Of a stretch of DNA of 64,000 bases, positions 27,092 to 36,240 are shown in pieces; the stretch's first letter is position 1, and every line of letters starts with the position of its first letter. This DNA comes from Listeria monocytogenes. GTDB lineage: Bacteria; Bacillota; Bacilli; Lactobacillales; Listeriaceae. A model generated the notes under the pieces. That model was not told the origin of the DNA. It did not search any database and was given only the letters and a program-made list of their open reading frames with translations. The translations under genes and the position numbers were made by a program. The stretch is taken from assembly GCF_900187225.1 (NCBI RefSeq), contig NZ_LT906436.1, forward strand, positions 434,001 through 498,000. The letters are read 5' to 3'.

Positions 27092-27595
27092 ATGACAAAC
27101 AGAACATTAACTACCAAGTTACTAGGAACACTAAGCTATACGCAAGAAAATGGAACGATGATGGATGCCGTAATTCCTTTGGATGGCAAAGAAGTAAAGG
27201 TTGATTATAGTATTTTTGAAAAGCTTACTTCAGAAGATTATTTTAAAGATATCGTTACTTTAACTGATCAAATTCCGGAACTACACCTAAAAGCGAAAAA
27301 AACTATTTTAGAGCAATTTGATGGAAATGATACGCTTACTATTTATTTTGATTTTCATACAGATGAATTGCCCGAAGAGGTTTTAGAAGTTACCGAATGT
27401 GATGCGCTAGAAAATGTAACAAAGGAAATCTTAATCGATAAACTAGTTCTGTCAGGCGTTTGGTTTTCGGAAAATGCCAATAATGAGTTGGATTTAACAT
27501 TCGATTTCAAACTATTACCAGAAGTTAGCGATGAACTTTTAGTTGTCCGTTTTAATACAAATGGAGAAATTACTGAATTAACCCATGAAAGTTAA
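27092..27595 (+). CDS. Cytosolic DUF2004-like protein
   Basis: 167 residues, acidic, no signal or membrane segment. The segment DYFKDIVTLTDQIPELHLKAKKTILEQF, with repeated charged beta strands, resembles the DUF2004 family as I remember it. No enzymatic motif is visible. AGGAGG sits 7-8 nt before the ATG. It is a single gene between its own promoter region and a strong terminator. Confidence 0.75.
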   Translation: MTNRTLTTKLLGTLSYTQENGTMMDAVIPLDGKEVKVDYSIFEKLTSEDYFKDIVTLTDQIPELHLKAKKTILEQFDGNDTLTIYFDFHTDELPEEVLEVTECDALENVTKEILIDKLVLSGVWFSENANNELDLTFDFKLLPEVSDELLVVRFNTNGEITELTHES

Positions 27596-27596
27596 C

Positions 27597-27638
27597 AAAA
27601 AAGGGCCTTTCTGTTAGCTAACAGAAAGGCCCTTTTTT
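27597..27638. terminator. Perfect bidirectional terminator
   Basis: Twenty complementary bases (27597-27616 with 27619-27638) flank a 2-nt loop, with T-runs on both strands. It serves the DUF2004-like gene and the converging PBP gene. Confidence 0.95.
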
Positions 27639-29675
27639 TTATTTATACATACTTTCAATTACAGGTTTTAACTTATCAATTACAAGTCCGCTACCACCGC
27701 GACCTTTGACGTTTTCAATCATTCCTATCATGAGGTAATTGGGATTATCGGCATCGAAGGCATAAACAAAACCATTTTCAAGGCCATCTTCGCCTTGTTT
27801 TTCTTTTAGTTCGGCTGTACCGGTTTTGGCTGCGATACTATGACCTTGGATTTCTAGGGCATGTGCTGTGCCGGCTGGGTCAGAAACAGTTTTGACTAAA
27901 GCTGCTTTGACTTGATTGGCAGATTTAGCTTCGGTTGTTTGTGTTTCCTTGCCAGCTTTTTCTTTTGTATCAAGTTTTGGATAAGGCATTTTTCCGTCGT
28001 TGGCAATAGCCGAGTAAGCAATCGCTTGTTGAATTGGCGACATCAGTAATTCGCCTTGTCCGTAAGATGTGTCAGCTAGTAATATTTCCGAGTTCAGTCC
28101 ATCATTTGAAATTTGTGCTGGTTTCATTGTGAAAGGTAAGTTATATTCCTTATCAAAATCGAATTTTTTCAAGCCAGCAGTTAGTTTATCTTTGCCGATT
28201 TCTAGACCTTCTTGCGCGAAGTAAATGTTATCAGAGTGCACAAGCGCATCCGTCATATTTACTTTTGGAACATCATGGACACGAGTGACAAAATATTTGC
28301 CCCATGAAGCATCTTTTTGCCACTGTAAGCCAGAAATTTCACGGACTTTGTCGGGTTTTGTAACGCCAGTGTCCAGTCCAATTGTGGCTGTAATTGTTTT
28401 AAAGGTAGAGCCTGGTGCGTAACGATTTGCGTATCTTGCTAAGAAAGGAAGGCGTTTATCGTCATTGTATTTTGCATAATCTTCGGAAGTAATCCCGAGC
28501 ACCATTTGGTTCGCATCATAAGAAGGCGTGCTCACTAATGCTAATAGTTCACCGTTTGTCGGATTGATCATTGTCACAGCGCCAGTTTCTGAACCGAGAC
28601 TATCAAAAGCTTTCTTCTGAACTGCTGCATCAATAGTTAGCTTAATTTCTTCGCCATCTTTTTTATCAATTTTTTGTAAAGTGTCTTCTTGCTTGGTTTG
28701 GTCATTGATGATTTTAATTGCGCCACCATTTTTACCGCGCAGTTGTTTGTCATAGTAACGTTCTAAGCCACTTTTTCCAATGACATCGCCGACGCTGAGT
28801 TTTGGATTTTTCTCAATGTCTTCGGCGCTAACTTCACCTACGTAACCAATCAAATGCGATGTTGCTTCATTTAATGGATACGTCCGCATTTCTTTTTGAG
28901 CATAAGTAAGTCCAGTTGCTTCAGGCAGATTATCTTTATTTAACGTAACTAAAGGAACAAAGCTGTCTGGTTGGACCCATTTTTGATCAAGTTGTTTATT
29001 GATGTAAGCAGTTGAGACTTCTAGTTTTTTGCTAATATCAGCAATGTTTTTCACTTTCTCGTCGCCTTCACCAAGCTTCGAAGGGACAACACCAGCTTCG
29101 GCAAATTGACCAGTAGTAGCGAGAGGGTTACCATTTCTATCAACAATTTGACCACGTTCTGCGTCGTCTTCTGTGATGCGCACTTTATCGGTTTTCACCA
29201 TACCAGGGAAAATGAGAGCTGGTTTCCAATCGATTTTCCAGTCATCATCTTGCTTGGAAATAGTCGTTTTGTATTTTTGTGTAGCGAGTTTCCCAAGGCT
29301 AGTCCGCATTTCTAGTTCGTATGTTAAGTTGAATTTGTTTTCTTTATCATCATAGACTGACTTTAAATTTTTGACCTTAATATTTTTCGCGCCAATTCCG
29401 TCGTAAACGGCTTGGTACTTGTCTTCCATTTCTTTCTTTGTAAACTCTACTTTTTTCAGGGATTCACTTGATACGCTCCCCCCCAACTTGTCGTACTTTT
29501 CTTTAGCGATATTTGATGTAAAAGTTTCTGCGGCTGCTAAAGCATTTTTTTCATCTTTGTGTTGATTTTGAATGAAAAAGTAAATGGCAATGCCTGCGAG
29601 GACGACAACAGCGGCAATGCTTCCAATGATAATTGCTTTTTTGTTATTCCTCTTTTTCCCACCATAACTAGCCAT
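27639..29675 (-). CDS. pbpB3: Class B penicillin-binding protein of MecA type
   Basis: 678 residues. The parts are membrane anchor (14-33), MecA_N/NTF2-like domain (about 38-150), PBP dimerisation domain (about 160-310) and transpeptidase domain. Active-site motifs are STFK (nucleophile S423), SDN (481-483) and KTGT (617-620). Low-affinity PBPs with an NTF2-like N-terminus include PBP2a and PBP5fm, and this gene is known to contribute to the native cephalosporin resistance of L. monocytogenes. The short divergent gene upstream, across 171 bp, may share its control region. Confidence 0.95.
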   Translation of the reverse strand: MASYGGKKRNNKKAIIIGSIAAVVVLAGIAIYFFIQNQHKDEKNALAAAETFTSNIAKEKYDKLGGSVSSESLKKVEFTKKEMEDKYQAVYDGIGAKNIKVKNLKSVYDDKENKFNLTYELEMRTSLGKLATQKYKTTISKQDDDWKIDWKPALIFPGMVKTDKVRITEDDAERGQIVDRNGNPLATTGQFAEAGVVPSKLGEGDEKVKNIADISKKLEVSTAYINKQLDQKWVQPDSFVPLVTLNKDNLPEATGLTYAQKEMRTYPLNEATSHLIGYVGEVSAEDIEKNPKLSVGDVIGKSGLERYYDKQLRGKNGGAIKIINDQTKQEDTLQKIDKKDGEEIKLTIDAAVQKKAFDSLGSETGAVTMINPTNGELLALVSTPSYDANQMVLGITSEDYAKYNDDKRLPFLARYANRYAPGSTFKTITATIGLDTGVTKPDKVREISGLQWQKDASWGKYFVTRVHDVPKVNMTDALVHSDNIYFAQEGLEIGKDKLTAGLKKFDFDKEYNLPFTMKPAQISNDGLNSEILLADTSYGQGELLMSPIQQAIAYSAIANDGKMPYPKLDTKEKAGKETQTTEAKSANQVKAALVKTVSDPAGTAHALEIQGHSIAAKTGTAELKEKQGEDGLENGFVYAFDADNPNYLMIGMIENVKGRGGSGLVIDKLKPVIESMYK

Positions 29676-29846
29676 AATACACCCCTTAATTTCATGTTAT
29701 ATTCAATTAATTATACCAAACACTTCTAAAAAAGTTGAAAAAATTAAAGAAAACTTTAGATTTGCCCGACATATTTTTTTCTAATTCATGTCATAATTTG
29801 TTCTTATTTGCTTGGTAAAGTAGTTGTAACGAAAGGATGATGTTGG

Positions 29847-30161
29847 ATGGAAGAGATGGAACAACCAGAAAAGAAGGTCATTATTCGTGGGAAAGGCATC
29901 CACAATAAATGGAAGTGGAGCACGATTATTGTCAGTATTCTTTCTGTCATAATTATTAGTGTTTTAAGTTATCAGCTGTATTCAGTTAGTCAAAATATCC
30001 CAGAAAATAATACTAATGGAACAATGCAAGGACCTGGTGGAGGTGAGATGCCGAGCGGAACGCCGCCGTCCGGTGAACCTGGCCAAGCGCCAAATAGTTC
30101 AGACGATAGTTCTGACTCTGGAACAAGTGATAGTACTACAAGCAGCGACGGAACCCTTTAA
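29847..30161 (+). CDS. Single-pass membrane protein with Gly/Pro/Ser-rich tail
   Basis: 104 residues. A charged N-terminus (about 1-26) leads into one membrane helix (27-46, TIIVSILSVIIISVLSY). A low-complexity tail of Gly, Pro, Ser, Thr and Asp (GPGGGEMPSGTPPSGEPG...) probably lies in the wall. There is no LPXTG motif. It lies between the divergent low-affinity PBP and the LCP gene, which suggests a cell-envelope role, but no domain supports a specific one. AAAGGATG lies upstream of the ATG. Confidence 0.75.
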   Translation: MEEMEQPEKKVIIRGKGIHNKWKWSTIIVSILSVIIISVLSYQLYSVSQNIPENNTNGTMQGPGGGEMPSGTPPSGEPGQAPNSSDDSSDSGTSDSTTSSDGTL

Positions 30162-30169
30162 TATTTGCG

Positions 30170-30205
30170 AGCCCTCTAGAAATCATCATTTTAGGGGGCT
30201 TTTTC
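30170..30205 (+). terminator. Terminator before the LCP gene
   Basis: AGCCCTCTA (30170-30178) pairs with TAGGGGGCT (30192-30200, one G-T pair), followed by T. Confidence 0.75.
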
Positions 30206-30297
30206 CAATCTTTAAAAAATCTTATGGAATTATCGCTCCTTTTTTTTGTCATTTTATTGTAATATGGAAGTAAGTTACAATGAAAGAGGTGTGAAAT

Positions 30298-31227
30298 ATG
30301 GCAAGACATGCACAAAAAAGAAAAGCGCGCAAAGGTAGAATTTTTGTTACAATTCTTGTAGCCTTATTAATTTTAGTTGGTGTAGTTGCAGTTATAGGTT
30401 ATTTCCAATATCAATCTAGCTTAAAAGAAGCGCAAAATGAAAGTAAATTAAAAGATTACAAATTCAATGGTGCCAAAGCAGTTGGCGATGAAATCAATGT
30501 ACTACTTATCGGTAGTGACTCTCGCGGAGAAGACCAAGGCCGATCAGACAGCTTGATGATTGCTCATTATAATACGAAAACAAATACGCCAAAGCTGGTA
30601 TCAATCATGCGTGATACGTACGTAGATATTCCAGGACACGGCAAAAACAAAATCAATGCAGCTTATTCATACGGCGGTCCAGAACTTGTACGCCAAACGA
30701 TTAAAGAAAACTTTGGAGTAGACGTACAATATTATGTAGTAGCCAATTTTGAAGGTTTCCCTAAGATTGTTGATACACTTGCACCAGAAGGAATCAAAAT
30801 CAACGCAGAGAAAGATATGTCGAAAAATATCGATGCGAACATTAAAAAAGGCGAACAAGTAATGGATGGTAAGACACTGTTACAATATGCTCGCTTCCGT
30901 AAAGATGCAGAAGGAGACTTTGGTCGAATTCGTCGTCAGCAACAAGTATTAGAAGCCTTGAAAGAACAAGCGATTGATGTTGGTGATGTTGGAAAAATCC
31001 CTGATGTCATCGGAAAACTACAAGGCTATTCTTCCACTAATATCCCAACAGGAACACTAATGTCCATTGGCGCAGATTTCCTACTAGGGAAAACAGAAAC
31101 AATGGAAAAATTCGCCATCCCAGTTGAAGGGAAATGGCACAATGAGCGAATTGATGGAGCGGGAGCAGTACTTCGTTTAGATGATATGGCTGCTAACGCA
31201 AAAGCATTACAAGATTTTCTAAAGTAA
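30298..31227 (+). CDS. LytR-CpsA-Psr (LCP) family protein
   Basis: 309 residues, with a basic N-terminus and membrane helix at about 17-37. An extracellular LCP domain follows, with its Arg/Asp hallmarks: LLIGSDSRGEDQGRSDSLMIAHY, SIMRDTYVDIPG, NAAYSYGG and YARFRKDAEGDFGRIRRQQ. LCP enzymes transfer undecaprenyl-linked glycopolymers such as wall teichoic acid to peptidoglycan. It is the last gene before SSI-1. GAAAGAGGTG precedes the ATG. Confidence 0.93.
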   Translation: MARHAQKRKARKGRIFVTILVALLILVGVVAVIGYFQYQSSLKEAQNESKLKDYKFNGAKAVGDEINVLLIGSDSRGEDQGRSDSLMIAHYNTKTNTPKLVSIMRDTYVDIPGHGKNKINAAYSYGGPELVRQTIKENFGVDVQYYVVANFEGFPKIVDTLAPEGIKINAEKDMSKNIDANIKKGEQVMDGKTLLQYARFRKDAEGDFGRIRRQQQVLEALKEQAIDVGDVGKIPDVIGKLQGYSSTNIPTGTLMSIGADFLLGKTETMEKFAIPVEGKWHNERIDGAGAVLRLDDMAANAKALQDFLK

Positions 31228-31232
31228 AGCAG

Positions 31233-31270
31233 AACACGGAAATCCATTCTTCGGATTTCCGTGTTTTTTT
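31233..31270 (+). terminator. Terminator after LCP gene, left border of SSI-1
   Basis: AACACGGAAATCC (31233-31245) and GGATTTCCGTGTT (31253-31265) form a 13-bp stem followed by T. Confidence 0.92.
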
Positions 31271-31351
31271 CTAATAGAAGCAAAAATTTAGCGAAAGGGA
31301 TAATTAGTTGTTTGGGATATAGCTTTTTTTCAACACCATTTTTATACTATT

Positions 31352-31397
31352 AAAACGACAAAAACAAAAATTTCCAGCCTTCTGGAATCTATATACT
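31352..31397 (+). promoter_or_regulatory. SSI-1 promoter element, copy 1
   Basis: AAAACGACAAAA (31352-31363) followed by the -10 TATACT (31392-31397). CGACAAAA begins exactly 36 nt before the -10, as in the two copies upstream of pva. No usual -35 is present. The stretch after the -10 (TTTGTAAGTAAGAG) also matches copy 2. Confidence 0.6.
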
Positions 31398-31449
31398 TGA
31401 ATTTGTAAGTAAGAGATAAAGTATAGCTCAAGAAACTGAAGGAGGAAAT

Positions 31450-34236
31450 ATGAGTATGAATATGGTCAAAAATGAGTGGAAAAAACTATTTCATAATAAG
31501 GTACTATTAATATCTTTTATCGCAATTCTTTTTATCCCTATAATGTATGCAAGTTTTTTTCTGAAATCTGTCTGGGACCCATATGGTAAGGCAAGTCATC
31601 TACCAGTTGCAGTCGTGAATTTAGATGAAACAGTAGAATTCCAAGGACAGAAAATGGATGTCGGAAATCAACTAGTCGCTAAATTAAAAAAGGACGATTC
31701 GCTTGACTGGCGTTTTGTTTCTGAGGAAGAAGCAAAACAAGGCATGAAAGATCTTAAATACTACATGATTGTGACGCTTCCAAAAGATTTCTCTAAAAAT
31801 GCGACAACACTTTTAGATGAAAATCCGAAAAAAATGGAGATTGGCTATGAAACAAATGGCTCTCTTAATTTCATCGGCGAAGAAGTAACGAAAATGGCGA
31901 TGGAAGATTTGAAAGCCCAAGTCGGAACGAGTGTAACGAAAGGTTATGCAGAGACAATTTTCGCCCAAGTTGGCAAGCTGGGAAATGGCATTGTACAAGC
32001 AGCGGATGGAGCCGAACAAATTGCGGATGGCGGAAACAAACTTAGCGATGGGAACAAAGAAATAACAGCGAATCTTGATAAATTAGCAAATAGCATGATA
32101 ACTTTTAAGGATGGTGCTAATGCTTTTAATGTCGGTTTAAATCAATATGCTTCTGGTGTTGAAAAAGCAAACAATGGCGCAGCGAAACTAGATGCGGGTA
32201 CGAAAAAACTAGCTTCTAATGTAGGTCCATTAAAAAATGGCATTGCTGCACTTGATACTGGTGCCAACCAATTATCAAGTGGAGTTGGACAATATACATC
32301 AGGCGTGAATGAATTAAATAAAGGTACATCATCTGCTCTTGTCGGTTCATCAAGTCTCACAAAAGGTTTGAATGATTTAAATAATCAACTACCAAACCTT
32401 GAGAATGGTGTCGGTGAATTACAAACAGGATTAGAGAAATTAAACACAGGTAGTGTAAAACTGAAATCAGGACTAGAAACATTAGATTCTAACCTATCAA
32501 GTCCAGCGAGTAAATCACAAATTGCAGAATTACAAAGTGGTTTGAATCAATTTAAGACAGGAATTACCGAATTAAATCAACAAGTTAACAATACTCAATT
32601 AACGACTATTGTTAATAAAAGTAAAGCAATCGAACCAACTATTAACAAAATTGAAGAACATTTAGCTGCACTAGAAGCACTTACAAGCGGGAACCATAGT
32701 GAACAAATTATCGCTAAAATTGAAGCTTTAGAAACTTTAGTTCCTGAAGATAAAGCAAAATTAATCAATGATATTAAACCGATTCTAGATGATTTAGCCC
32801 AAAAACAAAACGAAATCATTCAAATGTTGCATAAAGATTTAGAAGAAATGAGCCAATTATTAGCAGATGTTCCAGACAGTATTGATGAAATTGAAGCTTT
32901 ACAATCTGGAGTTAGCCAATTAAATAATGGATTTAACGGTAATCCAGGCATTTACAGTGGCACAAATGCTTTAATCGATTCAATGGTAGATATTCAAAAA
33001 GCAGTAGGTAGCGCGAACGATCAGAACACATTACTAGGCGGTGCAACTGTGCTTCATAACGGAATTGCAGATGCGACGACAGGTGTCAAAGAATTAAATG
33101 AAAAAGTACCGAGCTTAGCAGATGGGGTAAACCAATTAACAGATGGCAGCCAAGCCCTAAATAATGGCTTGAAAAAAATCAATGACGGAACAACAGAATT
33201 GGATAACAAATCTGGGGAACTAAACAGTGGTGCTACAAAACTCGCAAATGGTATGAATGCTTTTTCAGGTCAACTACCAGCTTTATCAAATGGTATAAAT
33301 GCCCTAAATAATGGGGCAATACAATTAGCAGATGGTACGAACGAACTTGCAGATAAAGTACCAAAATTACAAAATGGCGCAGTAGCATTAAGTAATGGAG
33401 CAGGCGAAATCCAAAATGGTTCAGTGCAACTAGCGGCAGGTTCAGCACAACTTGGAACAGGGATTGACAAATTAAATACAGGTGCAACAGAATTATCTAC
33501 AAAATTAGCAGCTGGAAGCCAACAAATGAGTCAAATTAATCCAACAAATAAGAACTTCAATATGTTCGCAAGTCCAGACAAAGTAAACCATAAAAATTAT
33601 AGTACAGTTCCAAACTATGGAGCAGCATTAGCACCATATGTTATGTCACTAGCGCTATATGTTGGGGCCCTAGTATTCAACTTCGTATTCCCAATCAGAA
33701 AAATTTCGATGCGGGGACAAACAAGTACAGCATGGTGGGCAAGTAAAGCTTCTGTAGGCGTTTTCGTAGCAATCGTAATGGCACTAATCCAAGCAACAGT
33801 AATGTTAGTACTCGGATTGCATATAGATTCACTGATTCAATTTTATGCAATGGCAATTACCACTTCACTTGCTTACATGTTCATTATCATGTTCCTAGCT
33901 ATGACATTTGATAATCCAGGACGTTTTGTCGCGATGATTTTACTCATTGTACAACTCGGAGGTGCAGGTGGAACATTCCCAATGCCACTAACTAATGGAT
34001 TCTTCAATGCGATTCACCCATTCCTACCAATGACTTACTCTATCTACGGATTCAGACAAGCCATTACAAGCGGAATCGGCATGAACGTTTACTTCCAAAG
34101 TTTGCTCGTTCTAGTAGGAATCTTCGCAGTATTCATTGGACTACTATGGCTCGGGATGAAGCAATTGCAAAAGAAACATCTTGAGGGAGTGTCTCAACTA
34201 GATAATAATCAAGAATTACAAGCAGTAGAAGATTAA
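31450..34236 (+). CDS. YhgE/Pip-type membrane protein with long LxxG repeats (SSI-1 gene 1)
   Basis: 928 residues. An N-terminal membrane helix (about 18-38) and Pip-type domain (VVNLDETVEFQGQKMDVGNQL) come first. A very long extracellular stalk (about 180-690) follows, made of roughly 11-residue repeats of the form L-x-x-G-x-x-x-L interrupted by a helical section. Five to six C-terminal membrane helices end it. Relatives include phage-infection protein Pip, YhgE and EsaA of type VII secretion. It is the first gene of the stress survival islet. GGAGGAAAT fixes the ATG. Its biochemical role in stress growth is not established by sequence. Confidence 0.9.
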   Translation: MSMNMVKNEWKKLFHNKVLLISFIAILFIPIMYASFFLKSVWDPYGKASHLPVAVVNLDETVEFQGQKMDVGNQLVAKLKKDDSLDWRFVSEEEAKQGMKDLKYYMIVTLPKDFSKNATTLLDENPKKMEIGYETNGSLNFIGEEVTKMAMEDLKAQVGTSVTKGYAETIFAQVGKLGNGIVQAADGAEQIADGGNKLSDGNKEITANLDKLANSMITFKDGANAFNVGLNQYASGVEKANNGAAKLDAGTKKLASNVGPLKNGIAALDTGANQLSSGVGQYTSGVNELNKGTSSALVGSSSLTKGLNDLNNQLPNLENGVGELQTGLEKLNTGSVKLKSGLETLDSNLSSPASKSQIAELQSGLNQFKTGITELNQQVNNTQLTTIVNKSKAIEPTINKIEEHLAALEALTSGNHSEQIIAKIEALETLVPEDKAKLINDIKPILDDLAQKQNEIIQMLHKDLEEMSQLLADVPDSIDEIEALQSGVSQLNNGFNGNPGIYSGTNALIDSMVDIQKAVGSANDQNTLLGGATVLHNGIADATTGVKELNEKVPSLADGVNQLTDGSQALNNGLKKINDGTTELDNKSGELNSGATKLANGMNAFSGQLPALSNGINALNNGAIQLADGTNELADKVPKLQNGAVALSNGAGEIQNGSVQLAAGSAQLGTGIDKLNTGATELSTKLAAGSQQMSQINPTNKNFNMFASPDKVNHKNYSTVPNYGAALAPYVMSLALYVGALVFNFVFPIRKISMRGQTSTAWWASKASVGVFVAIVMALIQATVMLVLGLHIDSLIQFYAMAITTSLAYMFIIMFLAMTFDNPGRFVAMILLIVQLGGAGGTFPMPLTNGFFNAIHPFLPMTYSIYGFRQAITSGIGMNVYFQSLLVLVGIFAVFIGLLWLGMKQLQKKHLEGVSQLDNNQELQAVED

Positions 34237-34237
34237 T

Positions 34238-34280
34238 AAAAATAGCTCTATATTCTATATGGATGTAGAGCTATTTTTTA
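34238..34280 (+). terminator. Terminator after SSI-1 gene 1
   Basis: AAAAATAGCTCTA (34238-34250) pairs with TAGAGCTATTTTT (34266-34278). Confidence 0.9.
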
Positions 34281-34479
34281 ATTTTTAAATTGTAATAAAA
34301 GTTTGAACAATATGCCGAATTTTCTTGATATTAGAATTAATAAATGCGATTATGTTATACTTTAAAACATTGATTTCCATTTAGAGGAGTATTTTAAGGC
34401 AAATGTGGTATAAGGATTAATAAATGGTTGAAAAATAAGTGGACTGCATTTTATGGTCATTTGTATAGGAGGATATCCA

Positions 34480-35967
34480 ATGAAGAAAGATGTTTATCTG
34501 GCTGGAGACCAGAGTATAACTGTTAGTATGATGCTTTTGAGAATGATTGCAGAAGAGTCACGTTGGTATACTGTAAATGAGCTGAGCGAACGTTTGGACA
34601 TGAATCAGAGAACCATGCAGCGTTATATTGCAGATTTGTTGGAGAAAATTGAAGACTATAATGACCCTAATATTCAACTGTATACCGCAAAAAACAAAGG
34701 TGTGTTTCTAGAAATTACATTAGGTGCGGATGTACTCAATTTTGAATTATATCTTTTAGAAGAGAACGTAACAATTATCCTCATGAAAGCTATCTTTTTC
34801 GAAGAATTCACCTCTGTAAAAAAATTTGCGATGGATTATTTTTTGAGTGAGACGACGATTCGGAGGTCGTTAAAATATTTTCAAGAATTGCTTGAACCTT
34901 ATGGGATTAAGCTGAAGCGAGAAACGTATGAAGTTGTAGGACCTGAGGAACAAGTTAGGATGTTTTTTTATAGTTATTTTTGGCGGTTGTATCAAGGGGC
35001 GATTTGGCCATTTGACATAGTTAATCATAAAATGGTGGAAGAAGCTACGATGAAAGTGACATCGAGTCTGAGACAGAACCTAACTTATGTGCAACAGTAT
35101 CAGATTGAGTATGTGATAGCGATTAATATTATTCGAATTCGGAAAAGGCATTTAGTCGAACTAAAACCGAATTGGAAAAATTATTTAGACCTAAATAACG
35201 ATTTTAAAAGTTTGACTAAAATAAAAGCTGTGTTTGAATCACTAAATATCCAAAAAGAGAGTGAGATTTATTTCTTTTATTTATTAATGGAAACACGTCC
35301 TAAATTATATGAAAATAAAGAGGTAGCTAGACGAGCTTTGGAACCTCATAAAAAGAATAATTCTGATGTTTATGCCGCTACCGAAGTTTTTATACGTGTT
35401 TTTTCAGAAGAAATGGCCCCGATACCTCAGAAAAAATATGATCTTTTTTTTAATAGTAGCTTTTCAGCACATCTATTTTGTACGTTATTTAAGCATTTTT
35501 CGGCGGATATTAATGGGTATGAATATATTCGTAAATTTAAAGAATATTATCCGAAATTGCATCAAAAAATGGATGAGTTGTTGGATATTCTTTATGAAGA
35601 AACAGGCAATGAATTATTTTTAGAAAAGGACTTTTTATTGACGAGATATGGTTTACTCTTTTCTTCTATTAAAAGATTAACCTATTTTGAGGAAGAGATT
35701 CAGATTGTGCTAGATACTGATTTACCTAAGTTTGCAGAGCTTAATTTAAGACATCAAATTTTTGATTCGTTGAAATATCGTTATAAAGTACATTTTTTGA
35801 ATAAGAATAGTGCGCCGCAAGCAGATGTGATTTTGACGACTGTTGCTACGCCGATGATGGTGGAGCGATATAATAGAGAAAAGGTGCTCCACATTGGAGC
35901 AGAACCGTCAGCACGTGATTTCTATAACATCGTCAATATTGTGGTCGAAGCGATTTCTACTAAATAG
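34480..35967 (+). CDS. Mga-type transcriptional regulator of SSI-1
   Basis: 495 residues from ATG 34480, which has AGGAGGATAT upstream; the earlier in-frame ATG lacks one. Two N-terminal winged-HTH regions are visible (ESRWYTVNELSERLDMNQRTMQRYIADLL and FLSETTIRRSLKYFQELLEPYG). A long helical PRD-like middle and a C-terminal EIIB-like fold (about 415-495, IQIVLDTDLP...ADVILTTVATP) follow. This is the Mga/AtxA layout. Its place beside pva-gadD1-gadT1 suggests it activates the islet in response to acid or PTS state. That is inference. A TGTTATACT extended -10 is seen at 34353-34361. Confidence 0.88.
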   Translation: MKKDVYLAGDQSITVSMMLLRMIAEESRWYTVNELSERLDMNQRTMQRYIADLLEKIEDYNDPNIQLYTAKNKGVFLEITLGADVLNFELYLLEENVTIILMKAIFFEEFTSVKKFAMDYFLSETTIRRSLKYFQELLEPYGIKLKRETYEVVGPEEQVRMFFYSYFWRLYQGAIWPFDIVNHKMVEEATMKVTSSLRQNLTYVQQYQIEYVIAINIIRIRKRHLVELKPNWKNYLDLNNDFKSLTKIKAVFESLNIQKESEIYFFYLLMETRPKLYENKEVARRALEPHKKNNSDVYAATEVFIRVFSEEMAPIPQKKYDLFFNSSFSAHLFCTLFKHFSADINGYEYIRKFKEYYPKLHQKMDELLDILYEETGNELFLEKDFLLTRYGLLFSSIKRLTYFEEEIQIVLDTDLPKFAELNLRHQIFDSLKYRYKVHFLNKNSAPQADVILTTVATPMMVERYNREKVLHIGAEPSARDFYNIVNIVVEAISTK

Positions 35968-35975
35968 AATAGAAG

Positions 35976-36002
35976 AAAGCTGCCAATTTTGGTAGCTTTT
36001 TT
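35976..36002 (+). terminator. Terminator after the Mga-type gene
   Basis: AAAGCTGCC (35976-35984) pairs with GGTAGCTTT (35991-35999), with T following. Confidence 0.8.
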
Positions 36003-36026
36003 GCGTACAATTAAAAATGTGCAGAC

Positions 36027-36072
36027 AATACGACAAAATCGGAAATTTAGCGAATGTAAAAATCGATATAAT
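36027..36072 (+). promoter_or_regulatory. SSI-1 promoter element, copy 2
   Basis: AATACGACAAAA (36027-36038) and -10 TATAAT (36067-36072). The start-to-start distance of CGACAAAA to -10 is 36 nt. ATTGTAAGTTAGAG follows, matching copy 1. Confidence 0.6.
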
Positions 36073-36149
36073 AAGTATTGTAAGTTAGAGAAACATGAGG
36101 ATAAGACAACATTTAGACAGGAAAACATGGCAGTCAAAAATATACAACT

Positions 36150-36195
36150 AAAACGACAAAAGAACAAAATTACACGAAGAAAAACTCGCTATAAT
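36150..36195 (+). promoter_or_regulatory. SSI-1 promoter element, copy 3
   Basis: AAAACGACAAAA (36150-36161) and -10 TATAAT (36190-36195), again 36 nt apart, 45 bp before pva. It is 123 bp downstream of copy 2, so pva has two tandem copies of the same promoter. Confidence 0.6.
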
Positions 36196-36240
36196 AAGTA
36201 GCATAGTAAGTAAATAAAATTTTGAAGGAGAGAATAAATT

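Noticed and set aside
35989-36201. Lys/Arg/Asn-rich open frame of 70 codons upstream of pva
   Set aside because: It is produced by the A-rich tandem promoter copies and has no ribosome site.
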